From positions 1 through 64,000 of the forward strand of contig QOCQ01000022.1 of assembly GCA_003574685.1 (NCBI GenBank): a stretch of DNA of 64,000 nucleotides, in the 5' to 3' direction. Numbering within the stretch: the first letter of the stretch is position 1; each line of letters starts with the position of its first letter. The DNA is from Rhodospirillaceae bacterium SYSU D60007. GTDB taxonomy: Bacteria; Pseudomonadota; Alphaproteobacteria; Reyranellales; Reyranellaceae. The position numbers and the translations under genes are program-made. Shown here piece by piece: positions 8,483 to 17,247 of the stretch. The notes below the pieces were generated by a model. It worked only from the letters and a program-made list of their open reading frames with translations. It had not been told where the DNA came from and ran no database searches.

Positions 8483-9085
8483 ATGGCGAAGTCCAGGATT
8501 GTCGCGATCGGGGCGTCATCCGGCGGGGTCGAGGCACTGAAGTACCTCGCCGGCCGTCTGCCGCCCGACTTTCCGGCGCCCATCGTTGTCGTTCAGCATC
8601 TCTCGCCTGAGAGCCCGGGTTACTTGCCGGAAATCCTCAGACGCGCCGGGCCGCTTTCGGCACAAAACGGCATCGAGAGGGACGTGCTGAAGGCAGGGCA
8701 CATCTATGTGGCGCCGCCGGACGGTCATATGCTGGTGGGAAAGGGCGGATACATTCGGCTTGGCCGGGGCGCGAAGGAGAACCGCGTGCGGCCCGCTATC
8801 GATCCACTGTTCCGGTCCGCCGCCCTTGCCTATGGCAATGGCGCCATCGGCGTGGTCCTGACGGGATCGCTGGACGATGGCACCGCCGGGCTCGCTGCCA
8901 TCAAGGGGTGCGGCGGCACGACCGTCGTCCAGGATCCGGCGGATGCGGCCGTGCCGTCGATGCCGCAGAGCGCATTGCGGCATGTGATGATCGATCACGT
9001 CGTGCCGCTGAGCGGCATGGCAACCTTGCTGGAGCGGCTGGTGAAGGCTGATCCACCCGCCGACATGCAGAGGGAGGCGCTATGA
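8483..9085 (+). CDS. Stand-alone CheB-type methylesterase domain
   Basis: 200 aa, with only the catalytic domain and no receiver. The catalytic triad motifs are present: Ser in IGASSGG, His in VVQHLS, Asp in LTGSLDDGTAG. The family removes methyl groups from chemoreceptor glutamates or, in non-chemotaxis variants, works on unknown signalling proteins. No receptors or flagellar genes are near. GGAGG lies 6 bases before the ATG at 8483. Full-length relatives carry a C-terminal zinc-ribbon tail that here is split off into the next, overlapping frame. Confidence 0.8.
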   Translation: MAKSRIVAIGASSGGVEALKYLAGRLPPDFPAPIVVVQHLSPESPGYLPEILRRAGPLSAQNGIERDVLKAGHIYVAPPDGHMLVGKGGYIRLGRGAKENRVRPAIDPLFRSAALAYGNGAIGVVLTGSLDDGTAGLAAIKGCGGTTVVQDPADAAVPSMPQSALRHVMIDHVVPLSGMATLLERLVKADPPADMQREAL

Positions 9086-9514
9086 GACGCGAGCTGGATG
9101 TGGAACTGAAAGCGGCAACGGGCGAAGCAGCCGAAGCCGATGTTGCCGGGCTGGGCGAGCCGTCGCTGTTCACCTGTCCGGAGTGTCATGGTGCGCTGAT
9201 CGAGCTGCGTGAGAAGATACCCCTGCGCTATCGCTGCCATACAGGTCATGCGTTCACCGCTGGCAGCCTCGCTGCTGCCCTGCGCGAGAGCACCGAAGCG
9301 TCTCCTTGGGTCGACGACGCGCGCCTTCCAGGAAACCGCCATGTTGATGCGACGCATCGCGCAGCACGCCAACACGCGGGAATCGGTCAGCCTCGTCCGG
9401 GATCTCGAGCGCTACGCCGAAGAGGCCGAACGTCACGCAAGGGCCTTGCAGCAGATGCGACTTGAGGCGCCGGAGCTATCCCGGATCGAGGGGGCCGATG
9501 GAAAAAGCCGCTAG
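9082..9514 (+). pseudogene. CheB-associated zinc-ribbon tail, frameshifted
   Basis: Starts in an ATGA overlap with the methylesterase. The first frame gives LGEPSLFTCPECHGAL and RYRCHTGHAF, the CxxC/CxxxH zinc ribbon usually fused to the C-terminus of such CheB proteins. After ...STEASPW the frame (stop 9465) becomes nonsense, while the other frame continues as STTRAFQETAMLMRRIAQHA and a helical tail ending at 9514. Removing one G from the GGG at 9308-9310 restores a single ~143-aa protein. Either a mutation or a base-calling error explains it. Confidence 0.7.
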
Positions 9515-9587
9515 CAGGACTGACGCAGCCCCGCTTGGTTAAAGCCGGCGGGCAGTAGTAGGATCGTCCCGGCCATGGGAGGGTGGC

Positions 9588-12500
9588 TTGGCCGATCACA
9601 GTCCAGCGTTCGTCGTCGGGATCGGTGCCTCTGCCGGCGGGGTGGAGGCACTGCGCGGCTTCTTTCGCCACATGCCGCCCGACAGCGGCATGGCATTCGT
9701 TTGCGTCACGCATACCGGACGAGGGCAACATAGCGTCCTGCCGGAGATCGTCGGCCGCGGTACGCCAATGCCGGTACGCACCGTTGCCGAAGGGATGCAG
9801 ATCGAAGCCGACCATGTCTATATCTCGCCGCCGGGAGCCATCGTGACTGTCGGTAACGGGATTTTTCATGTGCAGACGCTGACGTCGTCCGTCGAACGCA
9901 AGCCCATCGACGTTTTTCTTTCCTCACTTGCACACGGTTACGCCGAAACGGCGATCGGCGTTCTGCTCTCGGGCAGCGGCACCGACGGTGCGCTCGGCAT
10001 CAAGGCCATCAAGGAACATGGCGGACTGACGCTGGCCCAGGTCTCGGACGGGACGGGATCCATGCATGCCAGCATGCCTGACGCGGCGATCGCAGCCGGC
10101 GTGGTCGACCTCATGTTGCCCGTCGAGCAGATGGCCGGCAGGTTGATCGCCTACAGGCACAGCTTCAGACCGGTTCCGACGGGTGAGGCAAGCGGGGACG
10201 ATTCCGACCTTCAGACAGATCCACAGCAGGAAATCTGCAAGATTCTGCTCGACCGGGTCGGTCATGATTTCAGCGGCTACAAGAAAAAGACGTTTATACG
10301 GGGGGTGCAGCGTCGCATGCAGGTGCTCCAGGTGCAGGAAATTGCCGCCTACTTCGATCGCCTCCGGTCCGACCCCGAAGAGGTAACGCTGCTGTTCCGC
10401 GACCTCCTGATCGGCGTGACAAACTTCTTTCGCGATCAGGAGGCTTTCGAGGCACTGGAGCAGCAGATCATCCCCACACTTTTGGAGAGCAGGGGTATCA
10501 ACGATACGATCCGCATCTGGGTGCCCGGTTGCGCGACCGGCGAGGAGGTGTATTCGCTCGCGATCCTGCTTCGCGAGCACGCACAGACCCGCAGCAAGCC
10601 GCCCAAGGTCCAGCTCTTTGCCACCGACATTGACGAGGCGGCGCTGGTGATCGCCCGAAGCGGCCGTTACCCGACCCAGTCGCTGGAAAATGTGTCGCCC
10701 CAGCGGCTGAAGCGCTTCTTCACGGGCGACGACGTCAGTCATGCAGTGAAAAAGGATATCCGCGATATGTGCATTTTCTCAATGCACAATGTCATTCGCG
10801 ACCCGCCATTCTCCCGACTGGATCTGATTTCCTGCCGCAATCTGCTGATCTATTTCGGCGCGAATTTCCAGGCTCATGTCCTGCCGGTCTTCCATTTTGC
10901 CCTGAAGCCAGGCGGTTTTCTATTCCTCGGCACGGCAGAGAACGTCAGCCAGCATGCCGACCTGTTCGTGCCAATCGATAAAAAGTTCCGCATATTCCAG
11001 CGACGCGACCAGGTCGTGCTGCCGCTGCCGCCTGCGCTGTTCACCGCCACCCGGCGGCACACGTCAGTCGGCCTCGACGGCCGCCACAACGACGCAGTGA
11101 GCGTAATGAACGTGCGCCGGGCCGTCGAGCTGCGCGTCATGGAGCGCTTTGCGCCCCCGCATGTGGTGGTGAACCGCGACGGTGATATCCTGCATTTCTC
11201 ATCGCGTACCGGGAGATACCTGGAGCCGGCAGCCGGTCTGCCGAACCGGCAGCTCGTCGCCATGGCACGCCGGGACTTGCGACTGGATTTGCGATCAGCG
11301 CTGCACGAAGCCGTGGAGAGGCGCCACCCGGCGGTGCGGCGCGATCTCTCGGTGGAGACGGAGGACCGGATCCAGCGCGTCGATCTGACGGTGGAACCGC
11401 TGGGGGACAACGAGAACGATCCGCTGTTTCTCGTGGTGTTTTTCGATGTTGGACCGCCAGTGCCGCCAACGGCCGCCGACCCGGCGCGCAGCAGCTCCGA
11501 CAAGGCCCTGGAACGGCTGGAGCAGGAGCTGCGCGACACGCGCGAGCGGCTGCATGCGACCATCGAGCAGTACGAGACGGCGGGCGAGGAGCTGAAATCC
11601 TCCAATGAGGAACTGCAGTCCATGAACGAGGAGCTGCAGTCGACCAACGAGGAGCTGGAGACGTCGAAAGAGGAGCTGCAGTCGGTCAACGAAGAGCTCC
11701 ATACCGTCAATGCCGAACTCAATTCCAATGTCGAACAGCTCGATCGTGCGCATAGCGACCTGCGCAACGTCTTCGACTCGACCCAGATCGCCACCATCTT
11801 CCTCGACAACAACCTCTGCGTTCGCAGCTTCACGCGCGCGGTGACCGCGATCTTCAACCTGATTTCCAGCGATCACGGACGGCCGTTGACCGACATCGTC
11901 AACCATCTCGCCCAGGGTAACGACCTGCGCCGCGACATTCTCACGGTGATCGAGACAGGACGTCCGGTGGAGCGCAACGTGAAGCGGGCCGACGGCAGCG
12001 CGCATTACATGATGCGGATCGTGCCGTATCAGGCACACAATCAATTCATTGACGGTGCGCTGGTCACGTTCGTGGACGTCACGCGCATCGTCGAGGCCGA
12101 GGCGCACCAGCGCATGCTGGTGGAGGAGCTGAACCACCGGGTGCGCAACATGCTGACGGTGATCGGCGCCATCGCCAACCAGACGATGGCGAGTGCCCGC
12201 ACGCCGAAGCTGTTCACTGAGGCGTTCCTAGGCCGCGTGAACGCGCTGGCGCAGTCCTACAGCCTTGTGTCGCGCGAGAACTGGCGCGCTGTCTCGTTGC
12301 GCGACATCATCATGACCGAGGTGGTGCCGCACATGACGGGCGACCGCAGCCGCGCCGACATCAACGGGCCGGATGTGAGACTCGACTCCGCGCGTGCACT
12401 GGGGCTCGGGCTGGTCTTTCACGAGCTGGCGACGAACGCCACGAAGTACGGCGCGTTCTCCGTTCCCGCGGGGAAGCTGCGCGTAACGTGGAGCTGCGAG

Positions 12501-12707
12501 CCGGACGAGATCGTGGTGCAGTGGCACGAGTCGGGCGTGCCGAATGTGCGGCCGCCCGATCATCGTGGCTTTGGCACCGAGCTGATCGAGCGGCAGCTCA
12601 GCGCCGGCTTCAGTGGCAGTGCGACGGCCGAATTCACGCCCGACGGCCTGCACATGCGTATCGCGATTCCGTGGCCGGGGCCGGAAGCGGTCGCGGGCAG
12701 ATGCTGA
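9588..12707 (+). CDS. CheB-CheR-PAS-HWE hybrid sensor histidine kinase
   Basis: 1039 aa. CheB methylesterase, residues ~1-190 ([21 protein letters not shown]). CheR methyltransferase, ~210-490 (TNFFRD and the SAM loop GCATGEE near 314). Long Glu-rich coiled coil, ~638-718. PAS, ~724-835. HWE kinase, ~840-1035, with phospho-acceptor [11 protein letters not shown]-box [14 protein letters not shown] and the WHE motif. The start is TTG at 9588, right after GGGAGGG. Such fusions couple methylation-type domains to phosphorelay; HWE kinases often feed general stress or light responses. No receiver is attached, so a separate regulator must be its target (one lies at 14304). The cytosolic location is inferred from the lack of membrane segments. 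Confidence 0.9.
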   Translation: MADHSPAFVVGIGASAGGVEALRGFFRHMPPDSGMAFVCVTHTGRGQHSVLPEIVGRGTPMPVRTVAEGMQIEADHVYISPPGAIVTVGNGIFHVQTLTSSVERKPIDVFLSSLAHGYAETAIGVLLSGSGTDGALGIKAIKEHGGLTLAQVSDGTGSMHASMPDAAIAAGVVDLMLPVEQMAGRLIAYRHSFRPVPTGEASGDDSDLQTDPQQEICKILLDRVGHDFSGYKKKTFIRGVQRRMQVLQVQEIAAYFDRLRSDPEEVTLLFRDLLIGVTNFFRDQEAFEALEQQIIPTLLESRGINDTIRIWVPGCATGEEVYSLAILLREHAQTRSKPPKVQLFATDIDEAALVIARSGRYPTQSLENVSPQRLKRFFTGDDVSHAVKKDIRDMCIFSMHNVIRDPPFSRLDLISCRNLLIYFGANFQAHVLPVFHFALKPGGFLFLGTAENVSQHADLFVPIDKKFRIFQRRDQVVLPLPPALFTATRRHTSVGLDGRHNDAVSVMNVRRAVELRVMERFAPPHVVVNRDGDILHFSSRTGRYLEPAAGLPNRQLVAMARRDLRLDLRSALHEAVERRHPAVRRDLSVETEDRIQRVDLTVEPLGDNENDPLFLVVFFDVGPPVPPTAADPARSSSDKALERLEQELRDTRERLHATIEQYETAGEELKSSNEELQSMNEELQSTNEELETSKEELQSVNEELHTVNAELNSNVEQLDRAHSDLRNVFDSTQIATIFLDNNLCVRSFTRAVTAIFNLISSDHGRPLTDIVNHLAQGNDLRRDILTVIETGRPVERNVKRADGSAHYMMRIVPYQAHNQFIDGALVTFVDVTRIVEAEAHQRMLVEELNHRVRNMLTVIGAIANQTMASARTPKLFTEAFLGRVNALAQSYSLVSRENWRAVSLRDIIMTEVVPHMTGDRSRADINGPDVRLDSARALGLGLVFHELATNATKYGAFSVPAGKLRVTWSCEPDEIVVQWHESGVPNVRPPDHRGFGTELIERQLSAGFSGSATAEFTPDGLHMRIAIPWPGPEAVAGRC

Positions 12708-13117
12708 CCTGGGTCCTGTTCTGGCTCACGGTCGCACTCATCCCGTTCTCTCTTTGGCTGCACCACCCCGTTCCACCCTTTCCCTGGCATCACCGCGGCC
12801 CCGTCAAGACATCGCGCGCCTGGCTCTTCGGCCTGCTGGTGATCCTGCTGCGCTTCCTCGGCCAGTTTCCGGCCGTGGTCTCGATCGGCATTGGTCCCGC
12901 GTTGATTGACCTTGCGCCAGCGACGTGGCTGCTGCTGACCCTCGCAATGTTCCTCGCCGTCGAGGTCGGGCTGGCGCTGCTGCATCACGCCTGGATGGAC
13001 CGCGCCACCGGCGTCGACCGCCTGCAGCGCCGCTCCGTCCGCCTCCTCGGCCCCGCCTACTTCCTTGGCCTCGTCGCCGAGAGCACGGTCCTCTACCTCT
13101 TGCTACTTGCTACGTGA
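12701..13117 (+). CDS. Small integral membrane protein of unknown function
   Basis: 138 aa, overlapping the end of the kinase gene by 7 bp, so probably translationally coupled. There are three to four hydrophobic segments (residues ~2-18, 40-60, 70-98, 118-136) with a basic loop between. No recognised domain. Coupling to the kinase suggests it may tether or modulate it, which is inference from position. Confidence 0.65.
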   Translation: MLTWVLFWLTVALIPFSLWLHHPVPPFPWHHRGPVKTSRAWLFGLLVILLRFLGQFPAVVSIGIGPALIDLAPATWLLLTLAMFLAVEVGLALLHHAWMDRATGVDRLQRRSVRLLGPAYFLGLVAESTVLYLLLLAT

Positions 13118-13134
13118 CCTCGCCGGCTCATAGG

Positions 13135-13273
13135 CCTTCCCCCGGAGGGGGAAGGTGCCCGAAGGGCGGAAGGGGGATGGTGCAGCACGTTCGGTGTCTC
13201 GTCTTTAGCACTGTGTTCGTTGAGGCATCCCCCTTCCGGCGCTGGCGCGCCACCTTCCCCCTCCGGGGGAAGG
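13135..13273. repeat. Dispersed palindromic element, copy R3
   Basis: Same architecture as R1: left CCTTCCCCCGGAGGGGGAAGG and GTGCCCGAAGGGCGG, right TCCCCCTTCCGGCGC and CCCTCCGGGGGAAGG. It fills most of the 201-bp gap before the nitronate monooxygenase. Confidence 0.8.
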
Positions 13274-13318
13274 TATGAGGCTCTTGCCGGGTTTCGTGGC
13301 GCGGTCTAGTGCATCCCG

Positions 13319-14290
13319 ATGGACTTTCATGACCGTCTGTTGTTGCCGCTGATCGCGGCGCCGATGTTTCTGGTGTCGGGCCCGGACCTGGTTGTCGAGG
13401 CCTGCCGTGCCGGGGTGATCGGCGCCTTTCCCACCGTGAACTGCCGCACGGTGGAAGAGCTCGATGCGTGGCTGGCGGAAATGAAGCGCCGCATAGCCGA
13501 CGCCGAGCAGCGGACCGGGCGGCGGGCGGCGCCGCTTTGTCCCAATGTGCTGGTGCATCCCTCCAATGTCCGCCGCGACGCCGACGTCCGCACGCTGGTG
13601 GCGCATGGCGTCGAGCTGGTGATCGCCAGCGTCGGCAATCCCGCGCCCGTCATTCCGGCGCTGCACGATGCCGGTTGCCGCGTGTTTGCCGATGTCGCCT
13701 CGCTGCGCCACGCCGAAAAGGCGATCGAGGCCGGCAGCGACGGGCTGGTGCTGCTCACCGCCGGGGCCGGCGGCCAGACCGGGTGGGCCAATCCCTTCGC
13801 TTTCGTGCGCGCCGTGCGCGCCATGTGGGACGGGCCCATCGTGCTGGCCGGTGGCGTCTCCGACGGCCACGCCCTCTTTGCCGCCCGCGCGCTCGGCTGC
13901 GATCTCGCCTACATGGGCACGCGCTTCATCGCCACGCGCGAGAGCATGGCGGCAAACCGCTACAAGGACATGCTGGTGAACGCCCGGCTGGATGACGTGC
14001 TTCTGACCAAGGCGCTGACTGGCCTCGAAACCAACATCCTGCGACCCTCACTGCTGGCGGCGGGGCTTGATCCCGACAACCTGCCGGCGCGCGGCAGCAT
14101 CGACGTCAGCCAGGACATCGACCGCGGCGCGCGCGAGCAGGCTGAAAAGGGCGGCGCCCGGCGCTGGAAGGACATCTGGAGTGCGGGCCATTCCGTATCA
14201 GGCGTCGCCGATGTGCCGCCGGTCGCCGAGCTGGTGGCACGCGCCGCGGCGGAGTACGCCACCGCCAGGCAGGCCGCTGCAGGCTTCTGA
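13319..14290 (+). CDS. Nitronate monooxygenase family FMN protein
   Basis: 323-aa TIM-barrel flavoprotein. LIAAPMFLVSGPDLV at the N-terminus, LTAGAGGQTGWANPFAF (FMN/substrate loop) and VLAGGVSDGHAL plus GCDLAYMGTRFIAT (phosphate-binding region) fit the NMO/2-nitropropane dioxygenase family. These enzymes oxidise toxic alkyl nitronates such as propionate 3-nitronate. The length is normal. It stands between the kinase cluster and convergent regulators with no obvious operon partner. Confidence 0.85.
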   Translation: MDFHDRLLLPLIAAPMFLVSGPDLVVEACRAGVIGAFPTVNCRTVEELDAWLAEMKRRIADAEQRTGRRAAPLCPNVLVHPSNVRRDADVRTLVAHGVELVIASVGNPAPVIPALHDAGCRVFADVASLRHAEKAIEAGSDGLVLLTAGAGGQTGWANPFAFVRAVRAMWDGPIVLAGGVSDGHALFAARALGCDLAYMGTRFIATRESMAANRYKDMLVNARLDDVLLTKALTGLETNILRPSLLAAGLDPDNLPARGSIDVSQDIDRGAREQAEKGGARRWKDIWSAGHSVSGVADVPPVAELVARAAAEYATARQAAAGF

Positions 14291-14303
14291 CCAGCCATCC
14301 CGA

Positions 14304-14675
14304 TCAGCGCTCGCGCTCCTCCATCATGGCCCAAAGGGTCCGCACCACGTGCCGGGGATCAGACGGTTTTTCGACAAAGGGCCGCTCGATGTGGCGGCGG
14401 GGCACGATGGCACGGCTGTGGCCCGAGACGATGACAAAAGGGATGCCCGCCTCATCAAGGGCATCCGCGACAGGAAAAGACTTCTCGCCGTGCAGGTTGA
14501 GATCCAGCACGACACCGTCAGGATGCCAGCGGCGCACCTGTTCCAGGGCAGCCTGGACCGTGCCGGCTGTCGCGATATCCTTGCATCCCGCCTCGGCCAG
14601 GACGTCTTCGAGTTCCATCGCCAGCAGGATTTCGTCTTCGACAACGAGAACGCGGCGATCCCTCAGACTACCCAT
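14304..14675 (-). CDS. Single-domain response regulator (receiver only)
   Basis: 123 aa. VLVVEDEILLAMELEDVL gives the acidic pocket, VVLDLNLHGEKSF the phospho-accepting Asp, VIVSGH the Thr/Ser position and PFVEKPSD the conserved Lys. There is no output domain. This receiver type often partners HWE/HisKA_2 kinases, such as the one encoded at 9588. It overlaps the upstream zinc-ribbon gene by 8 bp, so they are cotranscribed. Confidence 0.9.
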   Translation of the reverse strand: MGSLRDRRVLVVEDEILLAMELEDVLAEAGCKDIATAGTVQAALEQVRRWHPDGVVLDLNLHGEKSFPVADALDEAGIPFVIVSGHSRAIVPRRHIERPFVEKPSDPRHVVRTLWAMMEERER

Positions 14676-15099
14676 CTGCGCCCATTCCTTGCCGGGCCAG
14701 ACGCCTGTAGGTCAGCAGGGCATGAAGCGTGCGGGCAAGCAGGTCGGCCAGAATTTCGGCCGCCCGGGTGTCGTGTCCGCGCAGCCGCATGCGCGCGATC
14801 AGTTCCCGCTGCCGCTCCACGCGCTCCCGCGCATGGTCGATGGCCCGTTCGATATGTGCCAGTTCGTCAGCGTCAGGGACGGCTTCACGCTCGGCGGAAG
14901 TCTGATGGCAGCATCGCGGGCATTCGAACACCTCGACAATATGGCGATGGCGTACGTCGTGCCGGTGTACGCCGATCAGCCGGCTACGGGCGCCGCAGCG
15001 CTGGCACCGCGGCCAGGCAGGCAGGGGCCCGGCGTATGCCGGCCTCAGCGGCTGTGTCGTAAAGGCCACGATCTCTACCGCCGGAGTTGAAGCTGCCAC
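14668..15099 (-). CDS. Zinc-ribbon plus helical-tail protein (paralogue B), response-regulator-linked
   Basis: 143 aa from a GTG start. PRCQRCGARS and FECPRCCHQ form the four-Cys ribbon (residues ~30-68). The tail ARERVERQRELIARMRLRG then LARTLHALLTYRR is a helical pair. Both halves align with the protein at 7258-7665 (shared FECPRC.H, RVERQ..L and AE.L spacing). It is sandwiched between a 51-aa membrane protein (25-bp overlap) and a receiver protein (8-bp overlap). A role as accessory to a phosphorelay is inferred only from context. An upstream alternative start was not seen. Confidence 0.7.
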   Translation of the reverse strand: MAASTPAVEIVAFTTQPLRPAYAGPLPAWPRCQRCGARSRLIGVHRHDVRHRHIVEVFECPRCCHQTSAEREAVPDADELAHIERAIDHARERVERQRELIARMRLRGHDTRAAEILADLLARTLHALLTYRRLARQGMGADG

Positions 15100-15230
15100 G
15101 TCGTCGGGCTGGGAGAGCCAGGCGCCTCAAGGCGCCCGGCGAGGTACCAGCCCAGAAGGGCCGATCCCATGAGACTTGCGCACATCATCAGGGCGGCCAG
15201 CCAGCCGGGATGCCGGTTACCCATGACCAT
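15075..15230 (-). CDS. 51-aa single-pass membrane protein
   Basis: Starts MVMGNRHPGWLAALMM, has one hydrophobic helix (~residues 10-32, ending LLGWYLAGRL) and a short polar tail. GGTGGAG precedes the ATG at 15230; the second Met, at 15224, is better spaced from it. It overlaps the zinc-ribbon gene by 25 bp, making a three-gene leftward operon with it and the response regulator. No family recognised. CTCAAG/CTTGAG arms (15246-15279) lie just upstream and could be an operator. Confidence 0.55.
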   Translation of the reverse strand: MVMGNRHPGWLAALMMCASLMGSALLGWYLAGRLEAPGSPSPTTWQLQLRR

Positions 15231-15296
15231 GTCTCCACCGGACCCCTCAAGAGTGCGGTCACCGCCGCAGCGCCTTGAGTGCCACATGAACGCCAC

Positions 15297-15328
15297 CCCG
15301 CCGCCAAAGTTGCGGCTTTGGCGGCGGG
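15297..15328. other. Perfect 13-bp hairpin without T-tract
   Basis: CCCGCCGCCAAAG (15297-15309) and CTTTGGCGGCGGG (15316-15328) pair perfectly around six bases. It follows the intrinsic terminator at 15350 in the leftward direction and may be a second stop signal or a boundary for the downstream operon. Confidence 0.45.
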
Positions 15329-15349
15329 CCACACAAAGGATACAGCACG

Positions 15350-15385
15350 AAAAAAGCCCCGCTGCGGGGGGAGTTGCAGCGGGGC
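15350..15385 (-). terminator. Rho-independent terminator (leftward)
   Basis: On the minus strand GCCCCGCTGC (15385-15376) pairs with GCAGCGGGGC (15365-15356) over a 10-nt loop and is followed by six Ts (15355-15350). A textbook intrinsic terminator. It can end both the TPR gene transcript (stop at 15517) and the short transcript predicted from the EcfG-type promoter at 15456. Confidence 0.85.
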
Positions 15386-15448
15386 CGAATGCGGGGACAG
15401 GAGCTTGGGGAAACTCCCGTCTGGAGGTCAGGGGAGCTGAGCCTCCTG
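15350..15448 (-). ncRNA. Candidate EcfG-dependent small RNA (~100 nt)
   Basis: Defined by an EcfG-type promoter upstream (15456-15480) and the intrinsic terminator at its 3' end. The predicted RNA has no good reading frame. Its 5' part can fold as GGAGG-CT-CAG pairing with CTG-A-CCTCC around a C-rich CTCCC loop, and it carries further CTCC and CCCC runs able to pair with ribosome binding sites. This resembles the general-stress RNA GsrN of Caulobacter in logic (sigma-T promoter, C-rich loop); no sequence homology is claimed. The transcription start is inferred, not observed. Confidence 0.5.
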
Positions 15449-15455
15449 AAGCATG

Positions 15456-15480
15456 AACGTCACCACAGGGCAAAAGTTCC
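15456..15480 (-). promoter_or_regulatory. EcfG-type (general stress) promoter motif
   Basis: Minus strand GGAAC (15480-15476), 16-nt spacer, CGTT (15459-15456). This equals the published alphaproteobacterial EcfG consensus GGAAC-N16/17-CGTT. It reads leftward from the 3' side of the TPR gene into the candidate small RNA. By chance the nine fixed bases would be rare in a window this size, and the position in a noncoding gap supports it. Confidence 0.6.
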
Positions 15481-15516
15481 CTGAGTCTGCGAAAATTCTT
15501 CGCGACGTGCCCATGG

Positions 15517-16455
15517 CTAAGGCTGCTGGATGCCGTAGCGGCCATACCGCTCAGCAATGGCGGGTTCCAGGTGCCGGGCGATCGCAATATCGGCGCCGCC
15601 GCCGGCCAGATCGCCTTTGGCCAGCTTGGCCACGCCGCGCAGGAAAAGGGCACCAACCATCGCGGGATTGCGGGTGAGCACGGTATTGAAGTCAGCGATG
15701 GCCTTGTCATGCTCGGCCTGTTTCAGATGCACCATGCCCCGCCCGACAAGGGCGTTGGTATCGGCGGGATTGAGACGGAGCGCCGCCTCGCAGTCGGCCA
15801 GGGCGTCGGCGGCCTGCGCCAGCGCCAACCGGGCGTGGCAGCGGTGGGTCAAGGCCGTGGCGTCCTTCGGGTCCAGCGCCACCGCCTTGTCGAAATCCAC
15901 GACCGCACGGCCAAAGTCGCCGCCTTCGGCAAAGGCCGTGCCGCGGTTGACGAGAGCGGGGGCATAGTCGGGATCAAGCCGCAGCGCCTGGTCGAAATCG
16001 ACAAACGCGCGCTCGCGGCGGCCGGTCGACAGCCATGCCATGCCGCGATTGTTGAAGAGGCGTGCATCGCCGGCCTTCATGCGGATCGCGGCGCTGTAGT
16101 CGGCGATCGCGCGGTCAAGGTCGCCCTTGTTCTTGTAGGCGAGCCCCCTGTCCGCGAAGAAGTCAGGATCCGTCGGGTTCAGCCGGATGGCGTCGCTGAA
16201 ATCCTCGATGGCGTGCTCGTTCTCTCCCTTGCGGATCCAGGCAAGGCCGCGGTTGTAGTGGGCGATGGCCCGGTTGCCCGGCGAGCCGCCCCCTGACCGG
16301 ATAAGGGCCGTGCAGGTCTCAATGGTCTGCTCGGCCGTCAATCCCGGCTGATAGCAGGCATTCGGCTGCAACCCGGTTTGCGCCGGCGCCGGCAAGGCTG
16401 CCAGCGCCAGCAATGCCGCGCCGCCCAGGCGCGTGCCGAGAAACCCCAATTCCAC
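15517..16455 (-). CDS. Exported TPR-repeat protein
   Basis: 312 aa with an N-terminal signal peptide (LGGAALLALAALPAPAQ, cleavage near residue 26) and at least six consecutive TPR units from ~residue 65 to 300 (e.g. AIAHYNRGLAWIRKGE, DFDQALRLDPDYAPAL). Probably a periplasmic scaffold. TPR proteins of this Sel1/lipoprotein-NlpI-like style mediate protein assembly but carry no catalytic clue. Single gene. Confidence 0.8.
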   Translation of the reverse strand: MELGFLGTRLGGAALLALAALPAPAQTGLQPNACYQPGLTAEQTIETCTALIRSGGGSPGNRAIAHYNRGLAWIRKGENEHAIEDFSDAIRLNPTDPDFFADRGLAYKNKGDLDRAIADYSAAIRMKAGDARLFNNRGMAWLSTGRRERAFVDFDQALRLDPDYAPALVNRGTAFAEGGDFGRAVVDFDKAVALDPKDATALTHRCHARLALAQAADALADCEAALRLNPADTNALVGRGMVHLKQAEHDKAIADFNTVLTRNPAMVGALFLRGVAKLAKGDLAGGGADIAIARHLEPAIAERYGRYGIQQP

Positions 16456-16555
16456 CCCTCGCGCGATTTTTGCGCGACCCTAGCCGCTCGCCATGCGCCG
16501 GGGAAGATGCCGGGCTGTTTACAACTCTCCTGGCTGGCGAGGCCAGGGAAGAAGG

Positions 16556-16975
16556 TCAGGCCGCGAGCTCCGACGGCATAGCCGGGGCACGTGCACCCAG
16601 TACTTCCAGCGCGGCTGGCAGACGGGCGGGCTTTGTCGGCTCGACGACAGTCCAGTGCACGGTGCCGCCATGGAACTTGCCGATGCGGCCGGTCACGATG
16701 CGGCCGTTGCCGGTGTCGCCTGCGTCCAGTCTGCCCATGGGGAAATCCGTCAGCACCAGCGTGTTGCGCCGCGCGTTGCCGATCTCCTGCTCCCAGACCC
16801 ACACGACATCATCATCCTTGACCTCGAACGGTCCGCTCCGCCCGAAGCCGGCCTTGCGCCAGGCGTGCTGGCTGTCCTCCTCGACCAGCCAGAGCTGCTG
16901 CGCAAAATCCAGTTGCAGGCCCGCGTAGCCGCGGGCCTTGCCGTCAGGGTCGTAGACGAACAGATCGAGACGCAT
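16556..16975 (-). CDS. Conserved-looking hypothetical protein
   Basis: 139 aa from the ATG at 16975, with GGGAGG a few bases upstream. No family recognised. The text is rich in Trp and acidic/basic patches (DDDVVWVWEQEIGNARRN, GKFHGGTVHWTVV), with no signal or membrane segment. The composition suggests a soluble beta-rich domain. Single gene. The 272-bp gap to its right (16976-17247) shows nothing I can identify. Confidence 0.5.
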   Translation of the reverse strand: MRLDLFVYDPDGKARGYAGLQLDFAQQLWLVEEDSQHAWRKAGFGRSGPFEVKDDDVVWVWEQEIGNARRNTLVLTDFPMGRLDAGDTGNGRIVTGRIGKFHGGTVHWTVVEPTKPARLPAALEVLGARAPAMPSELAA

Positions 16976-17247
16976 GGCAGGCCTCCCAGGGTGAGCTATC
17001 GATCGGTGGCGGGCATTGTTGCCGGCGGCGCCAGGTATCGATGGTGCGTTGCTAGACAGGGGATGTTTCCAAACGACTACACCGATGGTCCATTTTCGTT
17101 TCATCTGTTACGCGGCGCCGGACACATGTACGAACACCTGCGCCCCGCTGCGCCTTCCCCTGAGAAGATTGGCGGCTGTGGAATACTGACGCTGCCCGAG
17201 GGCTGCGGTGCGTTGGCGGCAGGAGCGCAGCATGGTAAGGCGCCGTC

